Shown piece by piece: positions 16,764-25,538 of a stretch of 64,000 bases of DNA; positions within the stretch are counted from its first letter, which is position 1; the number at the start of each line of letters is the position of its first letter. This stretch comes from Clostridia bacterium. GTDB lineage: Bacteria > Bacillota > Clostridia > Christensenellales > Aristaeellaceae. The notes beneath the pieces were generated by a model, which did no database searches, was not told where the DNA came from, and saw only the letters and a list, made by a program, of their open reading frames with translations. Location of the stretch: the NCBI GenBank assembly GCA_017469265.1, contig JAFUGS010000020.1, positions 1 to 64,000 of the forward strand, written 5' to 3'. The translations under genes and the position numbers were made by a program.

Positions 16764-17975
16764 TTGACCCGATTTCACAAAACGCTTTGTCTTGCCCTTA
16801 CGCTCCTGCTGGCGCTGGCCCCCTGCCTTTCTGCTCAGGCCTATCGCCCGGATACCCTGCATTCTGGCTCCCGGGGTGAAGCGGTCAAAATTCTTCAGCA
16901 GGCGCTGATCCAGCTGGGATATCTCGGCGGAACGGCGGACGGCATCTTCGGCACGAACACCGAGAACGCGGTGACGAAATTTCAGCGTGCCAGCGGGCTG
17001 ACCTCGGATGGTCTGGCCGGAACAAAGACGCAGGAGCTGCTGTTCCAGAAGGCCGCTGCTTCATCCGGCAAATCCGCTTCCGCCACGTCTGCGTCCACGT
17101 CCTCCACAGCGTCCACCCAGCAGAGCACGACGGCCTCTACTTCCGTCTCCTCCACCTCCGGCGCCGCGCTTTTTGGCGGAAACTACGCCACGATCCGCAT
17201 GGGGGATTCCGGAGCCCGGGTAAAGCTGCTGCAGCAGCAGCTGATCTCCATGGGGTATCTTTCCGGCAAGGCGGATGGAAAATTCGGAAAACTGACCTAC
17301 GCGGCGGTTGTCGCCTACCAGCGGGCCAATCGGCTCACCGCGGACGGGCTGGCCGGGAAAAAGACCCTGCAGTCCATGGAAAGCAGCGCGAAAATAACGG
17401 CATCCGCCTCCAGCACTGCTTCGAAAACAACCTCCACTTCGACATCTTCTTCGGCTTCCACTTCCACTGCGGCGAAGTCCACCACATCCTCCACCGCAGC
17501 GTCCTCCTCCAGTCTGACGGCCTCCGGTCCATCCGGCGCCTCCGTCAAGCTGCTGCACTGGTATAATGACGTGAAGCCCACCCTGCGGTCCGGTTCGACC
17601 CTGCAGATCTATGATCCTTCCTCCGGGCAAAGCTGGAATCTGCGGGTCTACTCCTGCGGACGCCACTGCGACGCGGAGCCGCTCACCGCCGAGGATACGG
17701 CCAGTATGCTGAAAGCCTTCGGCGGCGTGAACACCTGGAGTCAGCGCGCCGTCTTTGTCAAGCTGCCCAGCGGTACCTGGACCATCGGCGCCACCCATGA
17801 CATGCCCCATATGTCCGGCACCATCTCCACCAACAATTTCGACGGCCACCTCTGTGTCCACTTTCTGCGGACCATGAGCGAAGCGGAGGAGAAGGATCCG
17901 AAATACGGAGTTGCCAACCAGAACACCATCCGGGCCTTCTGGAAACAGCTCACCGGAGAGGAGATTACCAACTGA
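16764..17975 (+). CDS. Secreted protein with two peptidoglycan-binding domains and a C-terminal His/Cys domain
   Basis: A 403-residue exported protein starting at TTG 16764, with AGGAGGTG 6 bases ahead. Residues 1-26 are a signal peptide. PG_binding_1 repeats lie at about 34-95 (LIQLGYLGGTADGIFG) and 146-206 (LISMGYLSGKADGKFG), separated by Ser/Thr/Ala linkers. Residues 258-400 form a compact domain with conserved-looking H301-C302, HDMPH near 345-349 and GHLCVHF at 361-367. The pairing of this domain with PG-binding repeats is seen in other Clostridia and Bacillota, but I cannot assign an enzyme activity. A wall-associated role is likely. Confidence 0.85.
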   Translation: MTRFHKTLCLALTLLLALAPCLSAQAYRPDTLHSGSRGEAVKILQQALIQLGYLGGTADGIFGTNTENAVTKFQRASGLTSDGLAGTKTQELLFQKAAASSGKSASATSASTSSTASTQQSTTASTSVSSTSGAALFGGNYATIRMGDSGARVKLLQQQLISMGYLSGKADGKFGKLTYAAVVAYQRANRLTADGLAGKKTLQSMESSAKITASASSTASKTTSTSTSSSASTSTAAKSTTSSTAASSSSLTASGPSGASVKLLHWYNDVKPTLRSGSTLQIYDPSSGQSWNLRVYSCGRHCDAEPLTAEDTASMLKAFGGVNTWSQRAVFVKLPSGTWTIGATHDMPHMSGTISTNNFDGHLCVHFLRTMSEAEEKDPKYGVANQNTIRAFWKQLTGEEITN

Positions 17976-18173
17976 TTCCGCACGGAATCGACACCACATA
18001 TTCAGCAAGCACGTTCCGCGATCCTGTCGGGCGGCATGACTTTGTTCATGCCGCCCGTTCTGCGTCTGTCGGCGGTATGCCATTATTTGTGTCCTTCCCT
18101 GCTCTGCCCCGGCTAGCTCCCGGAATGCCGGCCGCGAAGTTCCTCCCATGGGTCAGAAAAAGCACTGCTCAAT

Positions 18174-18246
18174 TGTCAGGGAAAAACCCTTGACAGTTTC
18201 TCTTTTTTCTGTATAATAGAGCCCTGTCAGGTCTTTTCCCCTGACA
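18174..18246. repeat. Inverted repeat flanking the ylxM-ffh promoter
   Basis: TGTCAGGGAAAA (18174-18185) is matched by the inverted TTTTCCCCTGACA (18234-18246), one extra C apart. The arms lie 4 bases before the -35 and 16 bases after the -10. They could be an operator pair for one regulator. Confidence 0.5.
18190..18217 (+). promoter_or_regulatory. Consensus promoter of the ylxM-ffh operon
   Basis: Perfect TTGACA (18190-18195) and TATAAT (18212-18217) separated by 16 bases, 45 bases before the ylxM start. Confidence 0.85.
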
Positions 18247-18261
18247 CAAGGAGGCGTCTGG

Positions 18262-18621
18262 ATGGATGGGCGGGAGCTGGAGCGCAAGGTGGATCTTGCT
18301 TTTCTGTCCGCCTTCTACGGCGGTCTGCTGACGGAGAATCAGCGCCGGATCCTCTCGCTGTACTGTGAGGAAGACTATTCTCTCGGTGAGATCGCGGAAG
18401 TGCTCGGCATTTCTCGTCAGGCCGCTCATGAAAGCCTGAACAGGGCTTCCGCCCGGCTGACGGAGATGGAACGCGCCCTCGGGGCCGCCGCCCGTTTCCG
18501 TCGGATGCACGCGGAGCTGGAGGATGCGCTGTCCGCTCTCCGAGGACATGATTACACCCGTGTGGAGCAGCTCCTGGAGGATCTGCTTCACCAGGATCAG
18601 GAGGATAACGATGGCCTTTGA
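18262..18621 (+). CDS. ylxM: YlxM/p13-like HTH protein of the SRP operon
   Basis: A 119-residue sigma-70-region-4-like helix-turn-helix protein that precedes ffh in most Bacillota; in streptococci it modulates SRP activity. The HTH is at about 38-65 (YSLGEIAEVLGISRQAAHESLNRA). A helical C-terminus follows. CAAGGAGG about 9 bases upstream fixes ATG 18262. The gene overlaps ffh by 11 bases. Confidence 0.9.
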   Translation: MDGRELERKVDLAFLSAFYGGLLTENQRRILSLYCEEDYSLGEIAEVLGISRQAAHESLNRASARLTEMERALGAAARFRRMHAELEDALSALRGHDYTRVEQLLEDLLHQDQEDNDGL

Positions 18622-19936
18622 AGGCTTAAGCGAAAAGCTGCAGGGCGCCCTGAAGAAAATGACGGGCAAGGGAAAGCTTTCCGAGCAGACGGTTAAGGAA
18701 GGCATGCGCGAGGTTCGGATGGCCATGCTGGAGGCGGACGTGAACTACGCCGTCGCCAAGGATTTTATCCGCAAGGTGACGGATCGCTGCGTCGGGCAGG
18801 AAGTGCTCTCCTCCCTTACCCCCTCCCAGCAGGTGCTCAAAATCGTGCAGGAAGAGATGACCGAGCTCATGGGCTCCACCAACGCCCGGCTCACCTGGTC
18901 CTCCTCCGTGCCGACCATCTTTATGCTCTGCGGTCTGCAGGGCGCCGGCAAGACCACCATGTGCGCCAAGCTGGCCGGGTACCTGGCCAAGCAGGGGAAA
19001 AAGCCCATGCTGGCCGCCTGTGACATCTACCGCCCCGCCGCCATCAAGCAGCTGCAGGTCGTAGGCCAGCAGGTCGGCGTCCCCGTCTTCGAGAAGGGCA
19101 CGCAGGATCCCGTAAAAACGGCGCTGGAAGCGGTGGAAAACGCCCGGTACTACGGGCGGGACGTGCTGATCATCGACACAGCCGGCCGCCTGCATATTGA
19201 TGAAGCCCTGATGGATGAGCTGGCCCGCATCCGGGACGCGGTCCATCCGCAGGAAATCCTGCTGACGGTGGACGCCATGACCGGTCAGGACGCGGTGAAC
19301 GTGGCCAAAGCCTTCGATGAAAAGCTGGACGTCTCCGGTGTCATCCTTACCAAGCTGGACGGCGATACCCGCGGCGGCGCAGCCCTAAGCATCAAGGCCG
19401 TCACCGGAAAGCCCATCAAATTCAGCGGCATCGGTGAAAAGCTTACCGAAATCGAGCCTTTCCACCCGGATCGGATGGCCAGCCGCATCCTGGGCATGGG
19501 CGACGTGATGACCCTGATCGAGGAGGCCTCGGCCGTCTTCGATGAGCATGATGCAGAGAAGTTTGCCCGCAAGGGCATCTCCAACAGGCTGACCCTGGAA
19601 GACTTCTTGGATCAGATGCAGAGCATGAAGAAAATGGGTCTGAAGAAGATGATCGGGATGCTCCCGGGCATGAGCGGCAAGGATATCGACGTGGATGAAA
19701 ACGCCATGAAAAAGCCCGAAGCCATCATCCGGTCCATGACCCCGGCCGAGCGGCGGGATCCTTCCATTCTGAACGCTTCACGGCGGAAACGGATCGCCGC
19801 TGGCTCCGGGACCACTGTGCAGGATGTCAATCAGCTGATTCATCAGTTCGAGCAGGCACAGCAGATGATGAAGCAGATGCTGAACATGAAGGGGAAAAAG
19901 AGCCGCATGGGCCGTATGCGTTTTCCCGGTTTCTAA
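18611..19936 (+). CDS. ffh: Signal recognition particle protein Ffh
   Basis: The SRP GTPase, which binds signal sequences with 4.5S/scRNA. The 441 residues contain an N domain (1-90) and a G domain with [10 protein letters not shown] near 107, [10 protein letters not shown] near 190 and [13 protein letters not shown] near 248. A methionine-rich M domain (from about 310) ends in QMMKQM...[11 protein letters not shown] 18611 lies inside ylxM with CAGGAGG 7 bases upstream. Confidence 0.97.
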   Translation: MAFEGLSEKLQGALKKMTGKGKLSEQTVKEGMREVRMAMLEADVNYAVAKDFIRKVTDRCVGQEVLSSLTPSQQVLKIVQEEMTELMGSTNARLTWSSSVPTIFMLCGLQGAGKTTMCAKLAGYLAKQGKKPMLAACDIYRPAAIKQLQVVGQQVGVPVFEKGTQDPVKTALEAVENARYYGRDVLIIDTAGRLHIDEALMDELARIRDAVHPQEILLTVDAMTGQDAVNVAKAFDEKLDVSGVILTKLDGDTRGGAALSIKAVTGKPIKFSGIGEKLTEIEPFHPDRMASRILGMGDVMTLIEEASAVFDEHDAEKFARKGISNRLTLEDFLDQMQSMKKMGLKKMIGMLPGMSGKDIDVDENAMKKPEAIIRSMTPAERRDPSILNASRRKRIAAGSGTTVQDVNQLIHQFEQAQQMMKQMLNMKGKKSRMGRMRFPGF

Positions 19937-19948
19937 TTTTGAGTGGTC

Positions 19949-19967
19949 TCATATACCTGGTATATGA
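19949..19967. repeat. 19-bp perfect palindrome between ffh and rpsP
   Basis: TCATATACC-T-GGTATATGA is an uninterrupted palindrome 13 bases after the ffh stop and 38 bases before the rpsP start. It overlaps a possible promoter (TTGAGT 19939-19944, 16-base spacer, TATATG 19961-19966). It may be an operator; it is AT-rich for a terminator and no T tract follows directly. Confidence 0.55.
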
Positions 19968-20004
19968 TTTCCATATAACACACTTTTTTAGGAGGAACAC
20001 AAGT

Positions 20005-20256
20005 ATGTCCGTCAAAATTCGTCTGAAGAGAATGGGTATGAAGAAAAAGCCTTTCTACCGCGTGGTCGTGGCTGATATTCGCAGCCCCCGTGATGGCCGT
20101 TTCATCGAGGAGATCGGCTATTACAATCCCATGACCAAGCCCGCGGAAATCAAAGTGGATAACGACCGCGCGAAGTACTGGCTCGGCGTTGGCGCTCAGC
20201 CCACCGATACTGTCCGCATTCTGCTGAAGAAGACCGGCGCCATCGAAGAGAAGTAA
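20005..20256 (+). CDS. rpsP: 30S ribosomal protein S16
   Basis: An 83-residue small-subunit protein. The family start [22 protein letters not shown] and the [10 protein letters not shown] motif are complete. AGGAGG 8 bases before ATG 20005 is strong. The ffh-rpsP-khpA-rimM-trmD order is standard for Bacillota. Confidence 0.98.
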   Translation: MSVKIRLKRMGMKKKPFYRVVVADIRSPRDGRFIEEIGYYNPMTKPAEIKVDNDRAKYWLGVGAQPTDTVRILLKKTGAIEEK

Positions 20257-20308
20257 GGAAACAGCCAGGGTCTCCTTCGGGAGGTCCATTGACAGAAAGG
20301 ATGTCTCC

Positions 20309-20536
20309 ATGCAAGAATTGCTTACTTTTATGGCGCAATCCCTCGTCGAGCACCCGGACCAGGTCACTGTTACCGAAACAGAAGGCCCCGAGGCCATCAT
20401 CCTCGAGCTCCATGTAGCGGAGGAGGACATGGGAAAGGTCATCGGCAAGCAGGGTCGAATCGCCAAAGCGATCCGCACCGTGATTAAAGCGGCCACGGCG
20501 AAAAACGCCAAACCCGTTTTTGTCGAGATCCAGTAA
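20309..20536 (+). CDS. khpA: KH-domain RNA-binding protein KhpA
   Basis: A 75-residue single type-II KH domain protein (YlqC). The GKVIGKQGRIAKAIRTVI loop near 42-59 contains the GxxG motif for RNA contact. With KhpB it is linked to small-RNA and cell-elongation control in other Bacillota. GAAAGGATG upstream sets the start at 20309. Confidence 0.95.
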   Translation: MQELLTFMAQSLVEHPDQVTVTETEGPEAIILELHVAEEDMGKVIGKQGRIAKAIRTVIKAATAKNAKPVFVEIQ

Positions 20537-20547
20537 TGTTCACAAAA

Positions 20548-20589
20548 GCGGAATCCCGCGTCTTTCGGGTTCCGCCTTTTTTCTTTTTC
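20548..20589 (+). terminator. Terminator between khpA and rimM
   Basis: GCGGAATCCCG/CGGGTTCCGC, a stem of about 10 pairs with a 7-base loop (one T bulged or mispaired), followed by CTTTTTTCTTTTT. It should split the SRP-S16 part from rimM-trmD, at least in part. Confidence 0.8.
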
Positions 20590-20621
20590 GGGATTTGGAT
20601 GATTGGGAGGTCTGAGGACGC

Positions 20622-21140
20622 GTGACAGATTACTTGATGATCGGCCAGGTGCTGAAGCCCCAGGGGCTTCGTGGAGAGTGTAAAATCAAACCCAGCGCCG
20701 CGGATATCCAGCGTTTTGAAAGCTGGAAAACCCTGTATCTCTGCAGGAACGGCGCCTATCAACCTCTCCCCTTTCGCTGCACCCGGATTCACGACGGCTT
20801 CGTTTACGCTTTTCTCGGGGACTGCCAGTGTCCGGAGGATGTGGAACGGCTGCGCGGCGCGTCTCTTTTTGTGGATCGGGCCCATGCTTCTCCCCTGGCT
20901 CCAGGCGCGCATTATATCGCGGATCTGATCGGTTGCGAGGCAGTGGATGAAAGCGGGCGTGTCCTGGGCACGCTCCGGGAGGTGCTGCAGCACGGTTCAG
21001 TGGATACCTGGGTTTTTTCCGGGCCCAGGCCCTTTATGGCGCCAGCCCTGCTCCGCGTTTTTCCGGAGGTGGATCCGGCGAACCATCGTATCTCCGTCCG
21101 TACCGAAGCGCTGGAAGAGGTGGCTGTTTTTGAAGATTAG
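20622..21140 (+). CDS. rimM: Ribosome maturation factor RimM
   Basis: A 172-residue 30S head assembly factor that binds S19. The N-terminal barrel begins MIGQVLKPQGLRGECKIKP (usual VGKVxxxHGLKGEVKV), and the PRC-barrel half holds ADLIGCEAVDESGRVLGTL near 103. The start is GTG 20622 with GGGAGG about 16 bases upstream and GAGGA closer in. It overlaps trmD by 11 bases. Confidence 0.92.
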   Translation: MTDYLMIGQVLKPQGLRGECKIKPSAADIQRFESWKTLYLCRNGAYQPLPFRCTRIHDGFVYAFLGDCQCPEDVERLRGASLFVDRAHASPLAPGAHYIADLIGCEAVDESGRVLGTLREVLQHGSVDTWVFSGPRPFMAPALLRVFPEVDPANHRISVRTEALEEVAVFED

Positions 21141-21882
21141 TATACTGACCATCTTCCCAGAAATGTTTGACAGCGTATTCTCCGCCAGCATTCTGGGCCG
21201 CGCGCGGGAACAGGGGCTGCTGGACATCACGGTGACGGATCTCCGCCCCTTCTCAGCTCGGAAGCATAAGAACACGGATGATTATCCCTTCGGCGGTGGA
21301 GCGGGGATGGTCATGCTGGCCCAGCCCATCCGGGATGCCATGACCGCCGCCATGGGGCCGGACTTTCATGGAAAGCGGATCTATCTCGGCCCGCGGGGGA
21401 AAACCCTTTCCACCGCCCTGGCCCGGGAACTGGCGCGGGAGGAATCCCTGATCCTGCTCTGCGGCCATTATGAAGGGGTGGATCAGCGTGCGCTGGATAC
21501 CTGCGTGGATGAGGAGATCAGCATCGGGGATTATATTCTCACCGGCGGCGAGCTGGCAGCGATGGTGCTTACGGATTGTGTGGCCCGTTTTCTGCCCGGG
21601 GTGCTGGGCTGCGCCGAGAGCCCGGAGGAGGAATCTTTTTCCGACGGCCTGCTGGAGTATCCGCAGTACACCCGTCCCCGGATCTGGGAAGGGCTGACGG
21701 TTCCCGATGTGCTGCTGAACGGGGATCACGCGAAAATCCGGGCCTGGCGCAGGCGTGAAAGCCTGAAAGCCACCCTGCGCTTCCGGCCGGATCTGCTGGA
21801 AAAGGCTCCCCTCTCCCCGGAGGACCGGGCCATACTGAAGTCGCTGAAGGAGGATGAGGACGCATGTTCCTGCGAAAGCTGA
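21130..21882 (+). CDS. trmD: tRNA (guanine(37)-N1)-methyltransferase TrmD
   Basis: Methylates G37 of tRNAs reading CUN, CCN and CGN codons. It begins KISILTIFPEMF at TTG 21130, inside rimM, giving 250 residues. The deep-knot SAM site is formed by LLCGHYEGVDQR near 114-125 and ISIGDYILTGGELA near 135-148. rplS, the usual next gene, is absent; a membrane protein follows instead. Confidence 0.95.
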   Translation: MKISILTIFPEMFDSVFSASILGRAREQGLLDITVTDLRPFSARKHKNTDDYPFGGGAGMVMLAQPIRDAMTAAMGPDFHGKRIYLGPRGKTLSTALARELAREESLILLCGHYEGVDQRALDTCVDEEISIGDYILTGGELAAMVLTDCVARFLPGVLGCAESPEEESFSDGLLEYPQYTRPRIWEGLTVPDVLLNGDHAKIRAWRRRESLKATLRFRPDLLEKAPLSPEDRAILKSLKEDEDACSCES

Positions 21883-22238
21883 TCGTCATACTCTTGCCCC
21901 TGGGCCTGCTGCTGGTGATCGGCCTGCTGCTTCCCCTCTTTTCCACAATGGGTGTCTTTTTTGGCAGCCTTCTGCTGGGGCTGGCGCTGGGTGTGGCCCT
22001 GGCGCTGCTGCTGCCCCTGGCTGGCGCAACGCGCTATCGGGAACCTTTTGCGTATCTGCTGTGGATTCCCGCCGTGGTGGTGCTGCTGGTACTGTTGTAT
22101 CAGTATCTGGCTTCCCTGGGAACGGACTGGCCTGTGTTCCGCCTGCTGGCCACCCTGGATTCCCGGCTCATTACGGTCGAAAGCGCCTTCGCGTCCTATA
22201 TGATCACCTTTTCCATCCGGACCGGAAGAGGCATCTGA
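21864..22238 (+). CDS. Small hydrophobic membrane protein
   Basis: A 124-residue protein with about three membrane helices (6-28, 31-54, 64-85) and a short hydrophilic C-terminus. I do not recognise the family. AAGGAGG about 10 bases before ATG 21864 is strong, and the start lies 19 bases inside the end of trmD, so it belongs to that operon. Confidence 0.75.
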   Translation: MFLRKLIVILLPLGLLLVIGLLLPLFSTMGVFFGSLLLGLALGVALALLLPLAGATRYREPFAYLLWIPAVVVLLVLLYQYLASLGTDWPVFRLLATLDSRLITVESAFASYMITFSIRTGRGI

Positions 22239-22288
22239 CCCGTCCCGGTCCGAGGTTTTCCAACCATTTTCAGAAGGAGGGTTCCATC

Positions 22289-22537
22289 ATGCAAACTGTC
22301 TGCCTTTTTGGCACCGATTATTCCGCACCCGCGCAGGTACATCAGGCGTTAAAAACGCTGCTGCAGCTTCCCGCCTATTACGGCATGAACGCGGACGCGC
22401 TGAATGACTGCCTCTCGGAGTATGCCTCCTGTCCCGCGCTCTGGCTTCGGCTGGAAGGGCCGGAAGAGGTCGTATCCTGCCTGCGGCTGGTTTCCCGCGT
22501 CTTCTCGGATAACGGCGCGGAAGTAAAGGAGCTGTGA
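22289..22537 (+). CDS. Barstar-like protein
   Basis: An 82-residue protein that resembles the barstar family of barnase-type ribonuclease inhibitors. The hallmark region YYGMNADALNDCLSE lies near 31-45 (family YYGxNLDALWDCL). A short beta strand with CPALWLRLEG and a C-terminal helix follow. AGAAGGAGGG 7 bases before ATG 22289 is strong. No barnase-like RNase is present within the window, so the partner, if any, is unlinked. Confidence 0.75.
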   Translation: MQTVCLFGTDYSAPAQVHQALKTLLQLPAYYGMNADALNDCLSEYASCPALWLRLEGPEEVVSCLRLVSRVFSDNGAEVKEL

Positions 22538-23256
22538 TGATGCGTCTGCACCTCCTGGGCGTCAACGGCCCTTTCCCCGCCTCCGGCGGAGCCACCTCCG
22601 GTTACCTGGTGGAGGCTGAAGGCCAACTGTTTCAGTTTGATCTTGGCGCGGGTGTGCTTTCCCGGCTGACCTCCGTCTGCCCGCCGGAGGACCTGAGCGC
22701 CCTGTTCCTCTCCCACTGGCATTTTGATCACACATCGGATCTGCTGCCCCTGATCTACCGTCTGCAGGCCTGCGGCAGGACGCTGCCCGTCTACGCGCCT
22801 GCGGATCCGGCTTCCGCCATCCGGCGTCTTGCGGAGGAAGCCGGCTGTTTTTCCCTGCAAACCATCGCGCCGGGAGATCAGCTTTCCTTCAATCCCGTGA
22901 AGATCCTTGTGGGAGATGCCAGGCACCCGGTTCCCGCTGTTGGCTTCCGGGTGGAGTGCGGCAGCCATTCCCTGGGATATACCGGGGATACGAACACGCT
23001 CCCCTCCCTGGCTGCCTTCTATCGCGGCGTCGATCTGCTGCTGGCGGACGGACTGTTTCCTGCGGAAAGCTGGGCGGAAAATAAGCCGCATCTCTCCGCT
23101 GCGCTCGCTGCGTCTCTGGCGGATGAAGCGCAGGCCGGGCAGCTGGTGCTGACCCACCTGAATCCCTTGATCCCGCCCGCGGCCCTTCTGCGGGAAGCCC
23201 GTGAGCGTTTTTCCGCTGTCCGCCTGGCGGAAGCCGGGATGGTGATCTCCCTGTGA
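22537..23256 (+). CDS. MBL-fold metal-dependent hydrolase (YhfI/RNase Z-like)
   Basis: A metallo-beta-lactamase-fold hydrolase of about 239 residues. Zinc ligands are in SHWHFDHTSD near 60-69, DARHPVPA near 127, the aspartate of YTGDTNT near 150, and LTHLNP near 205. It resembles B. subtilis YhfI and ribonuclease Z relatives; the substrate is unknown. AAAGGAG precedes three possible starts at 22534-22540. It overlaps the barstar-like stop (TGATG) and comEC (GTGA). Confidence 0.8.
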   Translation: MMRLHLLGVNGPFPASGGATSGYLVEAEGQLFQFDLGAGVLSRLTSVCPPEDLSALFLSHWHFDHTSDLLPLIYRLQACGRTLPVYAPADPASAIRRLAEEAGCFSLQTIAPGDQLSFNPVKILVGDARHPVPAVGFRVECGSHSLGYTGDTNTLPSLAAFYRGVDLLLADGLFPAESWAENKPHLSAALAASLADEAQAGQLVLTHLNPLIPPAALLREARERFSAVRLAEAGMVISL

Positions 23257-25538
23257 CGAAGCGTCAAAGGGGATGGCTTCTTCCGCCGCTGGCGGTTTCC
23301 CTGGCCGGAGGCATCCTGCTGGGACGGATGGCCAGCTCTCCCTGGTATGGCGCCGCGGGCATGGCGTTTTCGTTCTTTGCCTGCCTGCTGCTGCGCCGCG
23401 GGGGGCGTTTTCTGGCTGTGCTGGCTTTTTTTCTCGCCCTCGGCTGTCTGCGGGGCTTTTTCGCCTACCATCCCGCTTTGCCGGTCTCCAGGGCTTATCA
23501 GATCAGCGGCATTGTCACCGAGGAGATCCAGTCCCGCGCCAACCGTCAGTTCCGTACCGTGCTCTCCCGGGTCACGCTGGACGGACAGCCGCTTTCCGGA
23601 ACAGGCAGGGCCTATTGGTCCTTTTACGCCGATGAGCTTCCTTCCGGGCTTTTCCCCGGGCAGCAGGTCACTTTTCAGGGACAGCTGTATCATCCTTCCG
23701 GGGCGTCCAACCCCGATGGATATGATTTTCGGGAGGAGCTGCTCCGCCGCGGAATTCGGGTAGGGCTTTACGGTAACAATGAACTGATGGTGGCTCCGCC
23801 TTCCTCCTTCTCTTTTTCCGCCACGCTGGCCCGTCTGCGCCATGGGCTGCATACCGGCCTGCTGCGCGCCCTTGGGGAGGAGGCCGGCGTCTATGCATCC
23901 ACCATGCTGCTTGGATCCCGTTCGCTTCTGCCTCGGGAGGACCGTACAGCCTTTTCCCGTCTGGGCATCGCGCATATTCTGTCCGTCAGTGGCTTTCACG
24001 TGGGCATCCTGATCGGTTTTCTGGGGGTGCTTTTCCGCCTTCTTCGTCTTCCCCAGCGGATCCGCTTCTGGCTATATGCGGCAGCCCTTGCTTTCTACAG
24101 CGCGATCTGCGGATGGAATCAGCCCGTCCTTCGTGCGTCCCTGCTGCTTCTGCTGACCCTTCACGGACGGATTCTGAACCGCCCCCGCAGCCTGCTGCAC
24201 CTGCTCTGCGCGGCCTGGATCCTGCAGCTGCTCCTGTCCCCGGTTCAGCTGACCGGGCTCTCTTTCCAGCTTTCTTTTGGCGCGGTGTTCGGCATCGCCC
24301 TGGTGACGCCGTTTCTCGCCTCCCGCTGGTCGCCCCGGTCCCGTCTGCTTCATTTTCTCTGGCGTACGCTGTCTGCCGGGCTTGGCGCCCAGGCCGGCGT
24401 CCTTCTTCCCACCCTGTATGCCTTCCAGGAGCTCCCGCTGGCGGGTGTGGCGCTGAATATCCCGCTGATGGCCTTCGCGGCCGCGCTGATCGGCTGTTTC
24501 TGGCTGGTGCTGCTGACGCTGCCGGTATCTATCCTTTGCGTGCCTTTGTCCGAAGCTGCACGGCTGATGACGGGCGGGCTGCTGTCCGTCGTCCGCTTTC
24601 TGGGCTGTTTTTCCTTTCTCTCTCTCTGGACGCCTGCTTCCAATCTGCTGACCTGCGTGGGCATGGTGCTGCTTGTGCTGGGCCTCACGCATCTGTTCCG
24701 CTGGCGGAGGCGCTCCAGATTCCTCCTGGCGGGAGGCGGCGCGTTCCTCATCCTGCTGTCCCTGATTCCCTGGCCCCATTTTTCCACGGAGTATATCCAG
24801 TTTTCCGTGGGCAGCGCGGATGCTGCCCTGATCTGGGATCAGGACGCTGTCTACGCGGTGGATACCGGATATGAGGACGGCGCGCTGAGCGACTTTCTGC
24901 ACCGCCGCCGGCTGACCCCGACAGCCGTAATTCTGACCCATCTGCATTCAGACCACGCGCTGGGGCTGGTGGCGATGCTGGAGGACCGGATTCCCATTCC
25001 GGTGCTGTACCTGCCCGCGGACGCCGAGAAGGCGGATATTCATTCCTCCGTGCTGGAGCTGCTGGACCGGCTTCGCGCCGGCGGAACGGAAATCCGTTAT
25101 CTTTCAAAGGGAGACCTTCTGTCCCTTCCCTCCGGTGGCATCAGGGTACTCTGGCCTGAAGCCGGAAAAACCCGGCCCGGGCAGGACGCGAATGAATCCA
25201 GCCTGACCATGGCGGTGACCATGAAGGATGTATCTCTCCTGCAGACCGGCGATCTGGACGGACGGTACGAGATGTACGCGGCCATGCCGGCGGATCTGCT
25301 GAAGATCGCGCACCATGGCTCCTCTCATTCCACTTCCCAGGCCTTTCTGGAGGCTGTTCATCCCCGGGCGGCACTGCTGACCTGTGACAGCCTGGACCGG
25401 ACTCTTCAGGTTCAGGAGCGGCTGGAAAGCGTTCCGGTCTTTTCCACCGCTGACAGGGGCATGCTTACGGTTCACTTTTCCGATCACGCTTTTTCCATCG
25501 AATCCTTTTTGCCCGCGTCCGGAGGTGATGCGCCATGA
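23253..25538 (+). CDS. comEC: DNA internalisation competence protein ComEC/Rec2
   Basis: The membrane channel for taking up single-stranded DNA in transformation. The 761 residues comprise an N-terminal DUF4131 region with helices (10-65), an OB-like stretch, and the polytopic Competence domain (about 215-485, with RLGIAHILSVSGFHVGILIG near 235). A C-terminal metallo-beta-lactamase domain holds LTHLHSDHALGL near 560 and KIAHHGSSHS near 685. Start is GTG 23253. It is full length, so uptake is plausible if the other com genes exist elsewhere. Confidence 0.95.
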   Translation: MTKRQRGWLLPPLAVSLAGGILLGRMASSPWYGAAGMAFSFFACLLLRRGGRFLAVLAFFLALGCLRGFFAYHPALPVSRAYQISGIVTEEIQSRANRQFRTVLSRVTLDGQPLSGTGRAYWSFYADELPSGLFPGQQVTFQGQLYHPSGASNPDGYDFREELLRRGIRVGLYGNNELMVAPPSSFSFSATLARLRHGLHTGLLRALGEEAGVYASTMLLGSRSLLPREDRTAFSRLGIAHILSVSGFHVGILIGFLGVLFRLLRLPQRIRFWLYAAALAFYSAICGWNQPVLRASLLLLLTLHGRILNRPRSLLHLLCAAWILQLLLSPVQLTGLSFQLSFGAVFGIALVTPFLASRWSPRSRLLHFLWRTLSAGLGAQAGVLLPTLYAFQELPLAGVALNIPLMAFAAALIGCFWLVLLTLPVSILCVPLSEAARLMTGGLLSVVRFLGCFSFLSLWTPASNLLTCVGMVLLVLGLTHLFRWRRRSRFLLAGGGAFLILLSLIPWPHFSTEYIQFSVGSADAALIWDQDAVYAVDTGYEDGALSDFLHRRRLTPTAVILTHLHSDHALGLVAMLEDRIPIPVLYLPADAEKADIHSSVLELLDRLRAGGTEIRYLSKGDLLSLPSGGIRVLWPEAGKTRPGQDANESSLTMAVTMKDVSLLQTGDLDGRYEMYAAMPADLLKIAHHGSSHSTSQAFLEAVHPRAALLTCDSLDRTLQVQERLESVPVFSTADRGMLTVHFSDHAFSIESFLPASGGDAP

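Noticed and set aside
18029-18056. Perfect 11-bp hairpin GGGCGGCATGA/TCATGCCGCCC after the peptidoglycan-binding protein gene
   Set aside because: Not called a terminator because no T tract follows on either strand; kept only as a possible RNA hairpin. The 286-base gap 17976-18261 otherwise holds only the ylxM promoter and its repeats.
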